Under the pieces are notes generated by a model. It was given only the letters and a program-made list of their open reading frames with translations, did not search any database and had not been told where the DNA came from. 64,000 nucleotides of DNA, from NCBI GenBank assembly GCA_021777105.1, contig JAIQZQ010000038.1, positions 53,600 through 117,599 on the forward strand. Reading direction: 5' to 3'. Position numbers and translations under genes: made by a program. The stretch comes from Candidatus Anammoxibacter sp. (GTDB taxonomy: Bacteria; Planctomycetota; Brocadiia; Brocadiales; Anammoxibacteraceae). Below are positions 54,004 to 62,147 of this stretch, piece by piece. How positions within the stretch are numbered: the first letter of the stretch is position 1; each line of letters begins with the position of its first letter.

Positions 54004-55082
54004 TTAAAAATGATTTTCATCGCCAAGTTCATCCTTTTTGTTATCTTTATTCAATTCTCCATTATTTTCCTGATAAATTAATTCTATTTCATGCCGTAGC
54101 TCTTCCTCATTCGGAAGATATAGCTGATATTTACTTACAAATAATTGAGAAGTAACACCATGCATAGCATATTGTACCAACAATTCATCTTTTTCTTTTG
54201 CTAAAACAATGCCAATAGGCGGGTTGTCACCCGGCACGTTTTCTTCATCCTCAAAATATCCTAGATACATATTCATTTGGCCTACATCCTTGTAACCAAC
54301 TTCCTCTTTTTTAAGGTCTATGAGCACGAAGCATTTAAGTATTCTATGATAAAATACCAGATCGACATAATAGTGGTGATTTCCTAAAGTGATACGGTAT
54401 TGGCGTCCAACAAAGGCAAAACCTTTTCCTAATTCAAGTAAGAAATGTTTCAAATGATTAACAAGCCGTGTTTCTAAATCAAATTCAGAAATATGGTATG
54501 GTTCAGGAATCTTTAAAAAATCCAAAACATAAGGCTCTCGAATTAAATCTGAGGGTTGACTAACTTTTTTTCCTTCACATGTCAATTTCAATATGCCTTT
54601 TTTATCAGTTGAAGAGGCTAAGCGTAAAAATAAAGAAGCCTTTTTTTGCCTCTTAAATTCCGGCACACTCCAATTTTCCAGTATTGACTGTTTTTCATAA
54701 AAACAACGCTCTAAATCATCATTTATTTTTAAAAGCTCAACATAGTGAGACCAGCTCAATTTGTGAGAAACCTTCTCACAAATTGGATATGTATTATAAA
54801 AAAGTCTCATATACGTTAAATTGCTTCGGCTGAACCCTTTGCCATGTATAAGTCTCAAATCCTTTGAAAGATTCTCAAGAAGCGCTTTGCCATATTGGGC
54901 TTTTATATTTCCTTTCTGTTCAAACATCACAATGTAATGCCCAATTTTCCAATAAGTTTCTAATAAGTTTCTAATAAGTAAGTATTCACAGATTTATAAG
55001 CGTTATTCCGGCCTCGTTTGTAAGTGTCAGATATATTAACGACTAAGCTTTGGTATTCTGAATTGTTTTTCTGTAGTTTCAT
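54004..55082 (-). pseudogene. DUF1016/YhcG-type PD-(D/E)XK nuclease, frameshifted
   Basis: The ATG at 55082 reads MKLQKNNSEYQSLVV on to YKSVNTYLLETY and then a stop. The frame that follows reads YWKIGHYIVMFEQKGNIKA and continues to 54004 as a typical DUF1016 protein with the nuclease core YYVDLVFYHRILKCFVLIDL-KK. The break is an 11-bp tandem duplication (AATAAGTTTCT at 54951-54961 and 54962-54972); removing one copy restores a 355-residue protein. If not corrected, translation could start only at 54930 and give a product lacking the first 50 or so residues. Confidence 0.82.
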
Positions 55083-55181
55083 TTTAATTTTTAAAATTTA
55101 TTTTATATATGGAACCTTTAAATATTTTGTCGAAAATTGTCAAAACTTAACTTGCAAAAGACTAAATGTATGCATATGCTA

Positions 55182-55221
55182 AAATTTTAGCTTATCACGG
55201 CTTAAAGCTCAACTCTATATT
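55182..55221 (+). repeat. 40-bp intergenic repeat, copy 2
   Basis: Second copy of the element at 49061-49100, with three mismatches, 111 bp upstream of mnmA. The same orientation as copy 1. Confidence 0.6.
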
Positions 55222-55332
55222 ATAAAATAGGGACCCGCGGCGGCTCGGTTGAGCTTTTTCTTTGCGCGCATTGCCTCTCTGCTGTAAAATCGCTTTTTTC
55301 ATATCGTATTTCCACTTTTTTAGTTATTAATT

Positions 55333-56436
55333 ATGAATAAACGTGTTGTTGTTGCTATGAGCGGGGGGGTTGACAGCAGTGTCGCGGCGCATTTGCTTGT
55401 AAAGGCCGGCTATGATGCTATTGGGCTTTTTATGCGCATGGGCGATTTTGAGGAGGATGTTAACTCCTGCGACACCACAAAGGGGTGTTGCAGTTTTGCC
55501 GACTCTTGCGACGCGCGCGCCGTGGCCGAATCGCTTGGCATGCCTTTTTATGTGCTTAATTTTGAGAGGGAGTTTGAAAAGATTGTGGAGTACTTTTGCG
55601 CTGAATATAATGCGGGCAAAACTCCAAATCCCTGCATACACTGCAATCAGGCCTTGAAATTTGGGAAATTGGTTGATTACGCAAACGCCCTTGACGCCGG
55701 TTTTGTGGCTACCGGGCACTACTCAAATATAGAGCAATTAAACAACCGATATATCCTTAAAAAAGGCGCGGATTTAACCAAGGATCAATCTTACGCGCTT
55801 GCTCATCTAAATCAAAAACAGCTTGCAAGAGCTCTTTTCCCCTTAGGCGGTTTAACCAAAGACGAAGTCAGGAAAATAGCGGTTGAACTCAACCTTAAAA
55901 CAAAGGATAAACCCGAAAGCCAGGAGATATGCTTTATTCCTGACAACAACTATAAGAATTTTGTGGCAAAACGCCTTGGACGCGAAATTAAACCCGGGGT
56001 AGTGAAGGACACACAGGGCAATATAGTCGGCGAACACAAGGGGATACAGTTTTTTACAGTAGGGCAACGCAAAGGTTTAAGGATAGCTATGGGCAAGCCG
56101 ATGTATGTTGTTGATATTGATATAGATAGCGATGAGATAACGATTGGCTCATGGGCTGATTTATTGAAGAAGAATCTGTTTGCCGAAAGGATGAACTGGA
56201 TATCAATTGAGGCCCTTGATAAACCAGTAAAGGTATTCGCAAAAATAAGATACAATCACAAACCGGTTTCTGCTATAGTACACCCCTTTGGGGAATATGT
56301 AAGGACTGAGTTTGACGAGCCTCAACCAGCTGTGACGCCGGGACAGGCGGTCGTCTTCTATGACAGCGAGGATGAGGATGTTGTTATGGGCGGCGGGTGG
56401 ATTGTTAAGGAAACGATGATTGAAAATGATGGTTAG
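55333..56436 (+). CDS. mnmA: tRNA-specific 2-thiouridylase MnmA
   Basis: 367 residues, full length. It thiolates U34 of Lys, Glu and Gln tRNAs. The PP-loop SGGVDSSVAA is at the N-terminus. Catalytic cysteines lie in NPCIHCNQALKFG and SQEICFIPD. The GHYSNIE and LSHLNQ-like (LAHLNQKQLARALFPLGG) motifs match the family. The C-terminal beta-barrel is present. Followed closely (45 bp) by the AGCS symporter gene. Confidence 0.95.
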   Translation: MNKRVVVAMSGGVDSSVAAHLLVKAGYDAIGLFMRMGDFEEDVNSCDTTKGCCSFADSCDARAVAESLGMPFYVLNFEREFEKIVEYFCAEYNAGKTPNPCIHCNQALKFGKLVDYANALDAGFVATGHYSNIEQLNNRYILKKGADLTKDQSYALAHLNQKQLARALFPLGGLTKDEVRKIAVELNLKTKDKPESQEICFIPDNNYKNFVAKRLGREIKPGVVKDTQGNIVGEHKGIQFFTVGQRKGLRIAMGKPMYVVDIDIDSDEITIGSWADLLKKNLFAERMNWISIEALDKPVKVFAKIRYNHKPVSAIVHPFGEYVRTEFDEPQPAVTPGQAVVFYDSEDEDVVMGGGWIVKETMIENDG

Positions 56437-56480
56437 ATATATATTTTTGACAAAAGTTTAATTAATAAAAGGCGAAACAT

Positions 56481-58214
56481 TTGGAATCTTTAACAAACAT
56501 ATTGGGTCAGATATCCGGTTATATCTGGAGTATGCCTCTGGTTATAATGCTTATAGGCGCAGGCGTATTCTTTACTTTCCGGATGTTTTTTATGCAAACC
56601 AGAAAGATAGGGCACAGTTTCGCTATTATTGCCGGCAGGTATGATGACCCGAATGACCAGGGGGATGTGACTCATTTTCAGGCCCTTTGCGCGGCTCTTT
56701 CAGCGACTGTGGGTGTGGGAAATATAGCCGGCGTGGCTACCGCGTTGCACGCTGCCGGGCCGGGCATACTTTTCTGGATGTGGGTGGCTGCCTTTTTCGG
56801 CATGATGACCAAATACGCCGAGTGCCTGTTGTCGCTAAAGTACAGGGTCGTGCATGAAGACGGCACGGTTAGCGGCGGGCCGATGTATTATATTGAAAAG
56901 GGCCTTGGTGGCAGGTTTAAATGGCTGGCGGCAACGTTTGCGTTTTGCGCTATAATAGGCACGTTCGGGGGCGGCAACATGGTGCAATCCAATTCAATGG
57001 CTATTGCGCTGGAAGATAATTTTAAGCTCAAACTTGAAAACGAAACGCCTTTGATTGATATGAATAACGGGGTGGAGATAGGCCGTGTTAAAGGCGATGA
57101 GTTTATGATTACAACGAAAAGCGGGGCCGCTTTTGGCGTTGATTTGCAGAATTCCCGTATTGTCGGCGATTTTTTAAGGGCGATAAACACTCATCGTGAA
57201 AATTCAGGCGGATATGTAAAGGCGTCTATAACTTCAGACCGCAACCGCATTGAGATTGTGGACTCGACTCAAGGAAAATTTGAGTTTAATTTATTGGCGG
57301 TAGACGGCTCAAATGTTTTGAAGGAATTAGGTTTTTATGACGATAAGGGCGGTATTAATAGAAAAAACGGCTCAAGCATCGCAACGTTTACTCCGAAGAT
57401 TTTATGGTTGCGTATAATAGTCGGTATTGTGATAGCGCTGGTTGTGGGCGTAGTTATTATTGGCGGGATGAGGCGCATAGGCAAGGTTGCCGGCAAGTTG
57501 GTGCCTATTATGTCAGGCATATATGTTGGGGGCGGATTAACCATATTAATTTTGCATATAACTTCCATTCCAGATGCGTTTAGGCTTATATTTAAACACG
57601 CGTTTAATCCAACCGCGGCGGTCGGCGGGTTTGCCGGCGCCACGGTTTTGTACACTATTACATGGGGAATAAAAAGGGCAGTATTTTCAAATGAGGCGGG
57701 TATGGGCAGCGCGCCCATAGCTCACGCCGCCGCTAAGACGAAAGAGCCCGTGCGCGAAGGCCTGGTGGCCATGATCGGCCCGTTTATCGACACCTTGGTA
57801 ATTTGCACAATTACCGCGCTTGTAATCATTGTAACCGGCGCCTGGAAGTCGGGCGCGGACTCATCAGTGCTTACAAAACACGCTTTTAACATAGGGCTTA
57901 ATGGTTATGGGGGCCTTATTGTGACTGTAGGGCTCATTCTGTTTTCCGTTTCCACCGCAATAAGCTGGTCTTATTACGGCGATAGGTGCTCGGAATATCT
58001 TTTTGGAACAAAGGCAATTACGCCTTACAGATGCGTATTTATAGGCGCCCTTTTCATTGGCGCGGTGACTGAGCTTACGTTTGTGTGGAATTTTTCGGAT
58101 ATAGCGTTCGGTTTGATGATTATACCAAACGTAATAGGCATAATAGCCCTTAGCGGCGTTGTCATTTCATCAACCAAAGACTATTTTTCAAGGCAACAGA
58201 CCAGGTTGAGATAA
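56481..58214 (+). CDS. AGCS sodium:amino-acid symporter with extra domain
   Basis: 577 residues from a TTG start with AAAGG eight bases upstream. Typical AGCS (alanine/glycine:cation) symporters have about 450-490. The family core is clear: ALSATVGVGNIAGVATALHA, FWMWVAAFFGMMTKYAECLL, IKRAVFSNEAGMGSAPIAHA. An extra segment of about 125 residues (180-305) interrupts it between membrane helices. It reads IVGDFLRAINTHRENSGGYV, KASITSDRNRIEIVDSTQGK and ends in VLKELGFYDD, which resembles the flagellin-IN motif of flagellins. The insert lies in a loop and may be a surface-binding domain. Confidence 0.87.
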   Translation: MESLTNILGQISGYIWSMPLVIMLIGAGVFFTFRMFFMQTRKIGHSFAIIAGRYDDPNDQGDVTHFQALCAALSATVGVGNIAGVATALHAAGPGILFWMWVAAFFGMMTKYAECLLSLKYRVVHEDGTVSGGPMYYIEKGLGGRFKWLAATFAFCAIIGTFGGGNMVQSNSMAIALEDNFKLKLENETPLIDMNNGVEIGRVKGDEFMITTKSGAAFGVDLQNSRIVGDFLRAINTHRENSGGYVKASITSDRNRIEIVDSTQGKFEFNLLAVDGSNVLKELGFYDDKGGINRKNGSSIATFTPKILWLRIIVGIVIALVVGVVIIGGMRRIGKVAGKLVPIMSGIYVGGGLTILILHITSIPDAFRLIFKHAFNPTAAVGGFAGATVLYTITWGIKRAVFSNEAGMGSAPIAHAAAKTKEPVREGLVAMIGPFIDTLVICTITALVIIVTGAWKSGADSSVLTKHAFNIGLNGYGGLIVTVGLILFSVSTAISWSYYGDRCSEYLFGTKAITPYRCVFIGALFIGAVTELTFVWNFSDIAFGLMIIPNVIGIIALSGVVISSTKDYFSRQQTRLR

Positions 58215-58330
58215 AAATGTTATTTTATTAGGTTGTTGTTTACATTATAATGCCAAAGCATGAATTTAGAGAATTTATGGGCGCAGCCTAAAATCAGTTT
58301 TTAAACATATTTCCAGGAGGATTATAAATT

Positions 58331-58705
58331 ATGGAGATTTTATGCGTCCCTTGCGGGGTGTCAATGAAGGTTGGACAAACCAAAAAGGGGCCTAACGACG
58401 GCTCAATGGCCCTTAAATTTGGGTGCCCCAATTGTAAAAGCACCATAGCTCTTTTAACCGGCCCTGAGGAGAGCAAGCTTATAAAAAGCCTTAATATCAG
58501 CGCCGGCTCGGCGAAAAGCGCGCCGGCAAAGCCTGCCAAGCCTGAGATTGTGTGGACAAAGGATGCAGAGGCCCGGATGGAAAATGTGCCTGTATTTGTC
58601 AGACCCATGGCTAAGTCGGGTATTGAAAAGTACGCTAAGGAAAAAGGGGTTACCGAGATTACGCCTGAAATTATGGATGCGGCCAGGGAAACTATGGGAA
58701 TGTAA
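58331..58705 (+). CDS. Zinc-ribbon protein with PCP_red-type C-terminal domain
   Basis: 124 residues, AGGAGG ribosome-binding site. The N-terminus has two cysteine pairs, CVPC (5-8) and CPNC, forming a likely zinc ribbon. The C-terminal 50 residues (IVWTKDAEARMENVPVFVRP, then GIEKYAKEKGVTEITPEIMD) match the small domain known from the C-terminus of light-independent protochlorophyllide reductase subunit B (PF08369). In non-phototrophs this domain occurs as a free protein of unknown role. No chlorophyll genes are nearby. Confidence 0.75.
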   Translation: MEILCVPCGVSMKVGQTKKGPNDGSMALKFGCPNCKSTIALLTGPEESKLIKSLNISAGSAKSAPAKPAKPEIVWTKDAEARMENVPVFVRPMAKSGIEKYAKEKGVTEITPEIMDAARETMGM

Positions 58706-58986
58706 ATAGTTGCCTGGTTGAGCGAATTTTTTGTTGCAGAATGAAAAATCAAATGGTATCATATTAAAAATTTTTACTCTGGTTTGATGTCTGCCAATAA
58801 TAAATTAGCGGATAAATTAGAGATCTTAAACCTGATAATATTCTAATTAATAACAAAAAATAACTTAAATAAAAAAAGGAGGTGAGGCAAAGACAACTAT
58901 AATTTTTAGTGGTTATTAGCAGATTAATTTAGGATTTAATTTTATTGCTCGTTTTGTTAAAAAAAATAAGAAGGGAGATTTTTATA

Positions 58987-59340
58987 ATGAATAAGCTTTT
59001 GAAAAGAGTATCATTGGTTGTTGCAGGTGTAGCAATACTTTCATGGGGTAGCATCGCCGCAGTACAGGCTTACACAATTAAACCAGCTGAGTTGAGAGTT
59101 ATTGTAACTGGTTTGGGTCAGAGAATTCCAGGCAGCACGGTTACAGTTGACGAAGAAACAGGCGAAACAGCTCAGAACGGTCAGGTTATTTTCGAAGTAG
59201 CTCCTGGCGTTCACACAGTTAGCGTTGAAGGCGCATTTGGCGGAAAAGCTTCTACCACAATAATGCTTGCTGAAGATGAACTTAGACAGCAGAATTTTGA
59301 ATTAGGTCTTGACGGCGCTTTACCTCAAAAAGCTCACTAA
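58987..59340 (+). CDS. Small secreted Ig-like/carboxypeptidase-regulatory-like protein
   Basis: 117 residues from the ATG at 58987, which has GGGAG upstream; an in-frame start at 58945 adds 14 residues and would spoil the signal peptide. The signal peptide ends near AAVQA. The mature part is a beta-sandwich of the CarboxypepD_reg/PEGA kind (GSTVTVDEETGETAQNGQVI, FEVAPGVHTVSVEG). Codon use is simple and regular, suggesting high expression. A strong terminator follows. Confidence 0.78.
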   Translation: MNKLLKRVSLVVAGVAILSWGSIAAVQAYTIKPAELRVIVTGLGQRIPGSTVTVDEETGETAQNGQVIFEVAPGVHTVSVEGAFGGKASTTIMLAEDELRQQNFELGLDGALPQKAH

Positions 59341-59415
59341 TTTTGAGATGTTCATAATCTGTTCAAAAATTACCAAAAATCAATTCTGTTTCATTAAGGA
59401 TTAATAGTTGTTTTT

Positions 59416-59461
59416 AAAAGGCAGCTTTTCTAAGGTTTCTTAGAAAAAGCTGCCTTTTTTT
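59416..59461 (+). terminator. Strong terminator ending at the larB start codon
   Basis: AAAAGGCAGCTTTTCTAAG pairs with CTTAGAAAAAGCTGCCTTTT, with one bulge and a four-base loop, followed by a run of T. The last T is the base before the larB ATG at 59462. Confidence 0.88.
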
Positions 59462-60217
59462 ATGCATATGGATGCTCAATCGTTAAAAAAACTACTAAAC
59501 GAAATTAAAAACGGCAAAACCTCCGTTGACAAGGCTATCAGTCTTTTTAAAGGCATGCCGTATGACGACATTGGTTTTGCAAAGATAGACAATCACAGGC
59601 ATATCCGTTGCGGCATTCCCGAGGCAATATACTGCCAAAGCAAGACTGTTGAACAAATATCCGATATTGTCGACCAGTTTGTTAAGCGTGAAAAGGACGT
59701 CCTTGCCACAAGGGCAAACGAGGAGGCATTTAAAGTTGTTGCGGCAAAACATCCAAAAGCCAAATTTAACAAACTTGCGCGCACCATAACAATAAGAAAC
59801 GGCAAGAAGAGAAAGAAAAAGAAGGGCCTTATTCTGATAATAGCCGCCGGCACTTCCGATATACCGGTAGCTGAAGAGGCGCGCGAGACAGCTGAAATAG
59901 TCGGCAACAGGGTGGAAACTATCTATGATGTGGGCGTGGCCGGCATACACAGATTGCTTGATAAAATGGCTGATATGTCAAAAGCCGGGGTTATAATAGT
60001 GGTGGCCGGCATGGAAGGGGCGCTTGCCAGCGTTGTTGGCGGCCTGGTCGATTGCCCTATTATCGGCGTGCCTACAAGCGTGGGATACGGCGCCAGTTTT
60101 GGCGGTATAGCCCCATTGCTTTCAATGTTGAACAGCTGCTCTGCGGGGGTATCCGTTGTAAATATTGACAATGGATTCGGCGCGGCGTGCGTCGCCTCTT
60201 TAATCAACAATAAATAA
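59462..60217 (+). CDS. larB: LarB: pyridinium-3,5-biscarboxylate mononucleotide synthase
   Basis: 251 residues. LarB carboxylates and hydrolyses nicotinic acid adenine dinucleotide, the first step of nickel-pincer cofactor synthesis. The family core is FAKIDNHRHIRCGIPEAIYC, then the PurE-like half ILIIAAGTSDIPVAEEARET, VAGMEGALASVVGGLVDCPI and GVPTSVGYGASFGGI. No larC or larE is adjacent. The ATG directly follows the T-tract of the terminator and lacks a ribosome-binding site, so expression may depend on readthrough or a leaderless transcript. nnrD follows after 20 bp. Confidence 0.9.
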   Translation: MHMDAQSLKKLLNEIKNGKTSVDKAISLFKGMPYDDIGFAKIDNHRHIRCGIPEAIYCQSKTVEQISDIVDQFVKREKDVLATRANEEAFKVVAAKHPKAKFNKLARTITIRNGKKRKKKKGLILIIAAGTSDIPVAEEARETAEIVGNRVETIYDVGVAGIHRLLDKMADMSKAGVIIVVAGMEGALASVVGGLVDCPIIGVPTSVGYGASFGGIAPLLSMLNSCSAGVSVVNIDNGFGAACVASLINNK

Positions 60218-60237
60218 ATCCTTCCTCTAAAACAACC

Positions 60238-61143
60238 ATGCTGGAGATTAATAAACTTCCAAAAATAACCGCGCGTAAAGCGGAATCGCACAAAGGCGAT
60301 TATGGCCGGGCTTTGGTTATAGCAGGCTCCCTGGGATTAACCGGAGCCGCTTATCTGTGCGCAAAATCAACCTTGCGTTCCGGAGCAGGGCTTGTCACAC
60401 TCGGCATTCCAAAAAGCCTTAATCCGGCAATGGAGGTTAAATTGACGTGCGTAATGACTCTGCCTTTGCCTGAAACAGAATCCGGAACCTTTTCGAAAAC
60501 AGCGAAAAAGGAGATCATTGAATTTGCCAAAAAGTTTAATGTTTGCATAATAGGCCCCGGGTTGTCCCTTAATCAGGACACAAGAGCGCTTACGGCGGGT
60601 TTATTAAAAGATCTTGAGATACCAATTGTGCTTGACGCGGACGGCATTAACGCTATAGCCGGCAATCTGAATCTGTTAAGAGAAGCAAAGAACGACGTGG
60701 TAATCACCCCGCATCCGGGCGAACTTGCCGGCCTGATGGGGCTAAAATCATCCGCCGCTGTTCAGGCCGACCGCCAAAAAACAGCAAAAGAGTTTATTGA
60801 GGACGTCTACCGTGATGAAGGTGAAAATAAGGATAATTCCACCCGGAAACGGGAAACCGTGCTGGTATTAAAAGGCCATAAAACTATTGTTATTAACAAA
60901 AATAACCTGTATATCAACAATACCGGCAACCCAGGCATGGCAAGCGGCGGGTCCGGCGATGTGCTTAGCGGTATAATCGGGGCATTAATCGCTCAGGGAT
61001 ACGCAGCTTTTGAAGCCGCCCAATTGGGGGTTTACATACACGGTTTGGCGGGAGATATAGCGGCAAAAAAACGCGGAGAAATATCAATGATCGCCACGGA
61101 TATTATCGAATGCCTGCCTGAAGCGTTTTTGCAATTTTCCTGA
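60238..61143 (+). CDS. nnrD: ADP/ATP-dependent NAD(P)HX dehydratase
   Basis: 301 residues. It repairs hydrated NAD(P)H. The ribokinase-like YjeF C-terminal domain is complete: KGDYGRALVIAGSLGLTGAA, VVITPHPGELAGLMG and the active-site motif NPGMASGGSGDVLSGIIGAL. The epimerase half (NnrE) is absent and not adjacent. It follows larB by 20 bp and is probably co-transcribed. Confidence 0.92.
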   Translation: MLEINKLPKITARKAESHKGDYGRALVIAGSLGLTGAAYLCAKSTLRSGAGLVTLGIPKSLNPAMEVKLTCVMTLPLPETESGTFSKTAKKEIIEFAKKFNVCIIGPGLSLNQDTRALTAGLLKDLEIPIVLDADGINAIAGNLNLLREAKNDVVITPHPGELAGLMGLKSSAAVQADRQKTAKEFIEDVYRDEGENKDNSTRKRETVLVLKGHKTIVINKNNLYINNTGNPGMASGGSGDVLSGIIGALIAQGYAAFEAAQLGVYIHGLAGDIAAKKRGEISMIATDIIECLPEAFLQFS

Positions 61144-61386
61144 AATTCTCGTCACGTAAACTTATGCAGTGAAAAGGTTTAAGATGTTTTACTATAAAAA
61201 GACTCAAAAATATTAAAAATATTAAATATTTTTATTTGATGTAACACTTTTTACCTCACTTAATTAATGCCTGTCGTTAAACTTACCGGTCTCATCCTCG
61301 TTTTATAAAATATTGACAAATAAGTCCATATTTGTTAACTTAATGCCGTTTCTGTAAAACCTTTCTATATTTTGAGTTAGACTGAT

Positions 61387-61785
61387 ATGAGAAGAAAAAT
61401 AATTAACCGGAAATATCTGTTTTTATTGATCTTAATCGCGTTCGGTTTTTCAACCGCGACATATGGCGGGCACGCGCTTTTTGGCAAAAAGTTAAACTTT
61501 CAGAAGAAACTTGCGCATGCCAATGTTTTCAATATTTGCAAGGTTAATTGCGATGATAAAAGCCATAACGATTTTGGCGGCAAAATTTTTCTTCACGATT
61601 TCGTATTTGCGATAGACAAAACATCCGATCAGGATAAACAGTTGAGTCTTTTTTTTAAATCGCATATTCTTGCCGTTAACAACGGCAAACTCTTCGTTAA
61701 ATCTTCCAGCGCCGGCACAAGCGCAAATAAATCTAAAAGCTGTAAACCAGGCTTGTTCCTGCTAAATTCATCGATTCAAGTTTAA
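61387..61785 (+). CDS. Hypothetical protein with N-terminal signal segment
   Basis: 132 residues, family not recognised. An N-terminal hydrophobic stretch (YLFLLILIAFGFSTATYGG) suggests export. Three cysteines (ICKVNC and SCKPG) are spaced as in a small disulfide-bonded domain. Stand-alone gene between nnrD and amt; no obvious ribosome-binding site. Real but uncertain. Confidence 0.5.
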   Translation: MRRKIINRKYLFLLILIAFGFSTATYGGHALFGKKLNFQKKLAHANVFNICKVNCDDKSHNDFGGKIFLHDFVFAIDKTSDQDKQLSLFFKSHILAVNNGKLFVKSSSAGTSANKSKSCKPGLFLLNSSIQV

Positions 61786-62147
61786 ATCCTCGTAAAAGTT
61801 AAACATTGACCAAATAGAGAGCATAAATTACGCAATAATTGACGGCGATTAGCTATTTTTTATGTGCGCCGTCGTGTTTAATCCGACATTCAATTTTATT
61901 TCCTGTTTTAAGTTAATCTAAAATCCAACAAAAATGCTTTAAGGCAAATCTAATTTTTGTGTTTAAACCTTTTTTTATGAAAGGGGGTGATGAAAATTTT
62001 AGTTAGTTAAAATAGAGCAAGGTTTATCGTGTTTAAGTTGAAACAACTAACTATTTCGAAAGCTTCACATTAATTATTAGCAATATTCATTGCATCTGAA
62101 TTGTAAACATTAATAGTATAAATTTAATTAAAAGGGGTGTTTTTTAA
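61786..62147. other. Leader region of amt
   Basis: 362 bp before amt. An AAAGGGGGTGATG stretch at 61981-61993 resembles a ribosome-binding site followed by a very short frame. No NtrC or sigma-54 site was recognised. Confidence 0.4.

Noticed and set aside
61981..62010. Possible small leader peptide before amt
   Set aside because: The frame has only about eight codons and no conserved feature; it cannot be told from chance.
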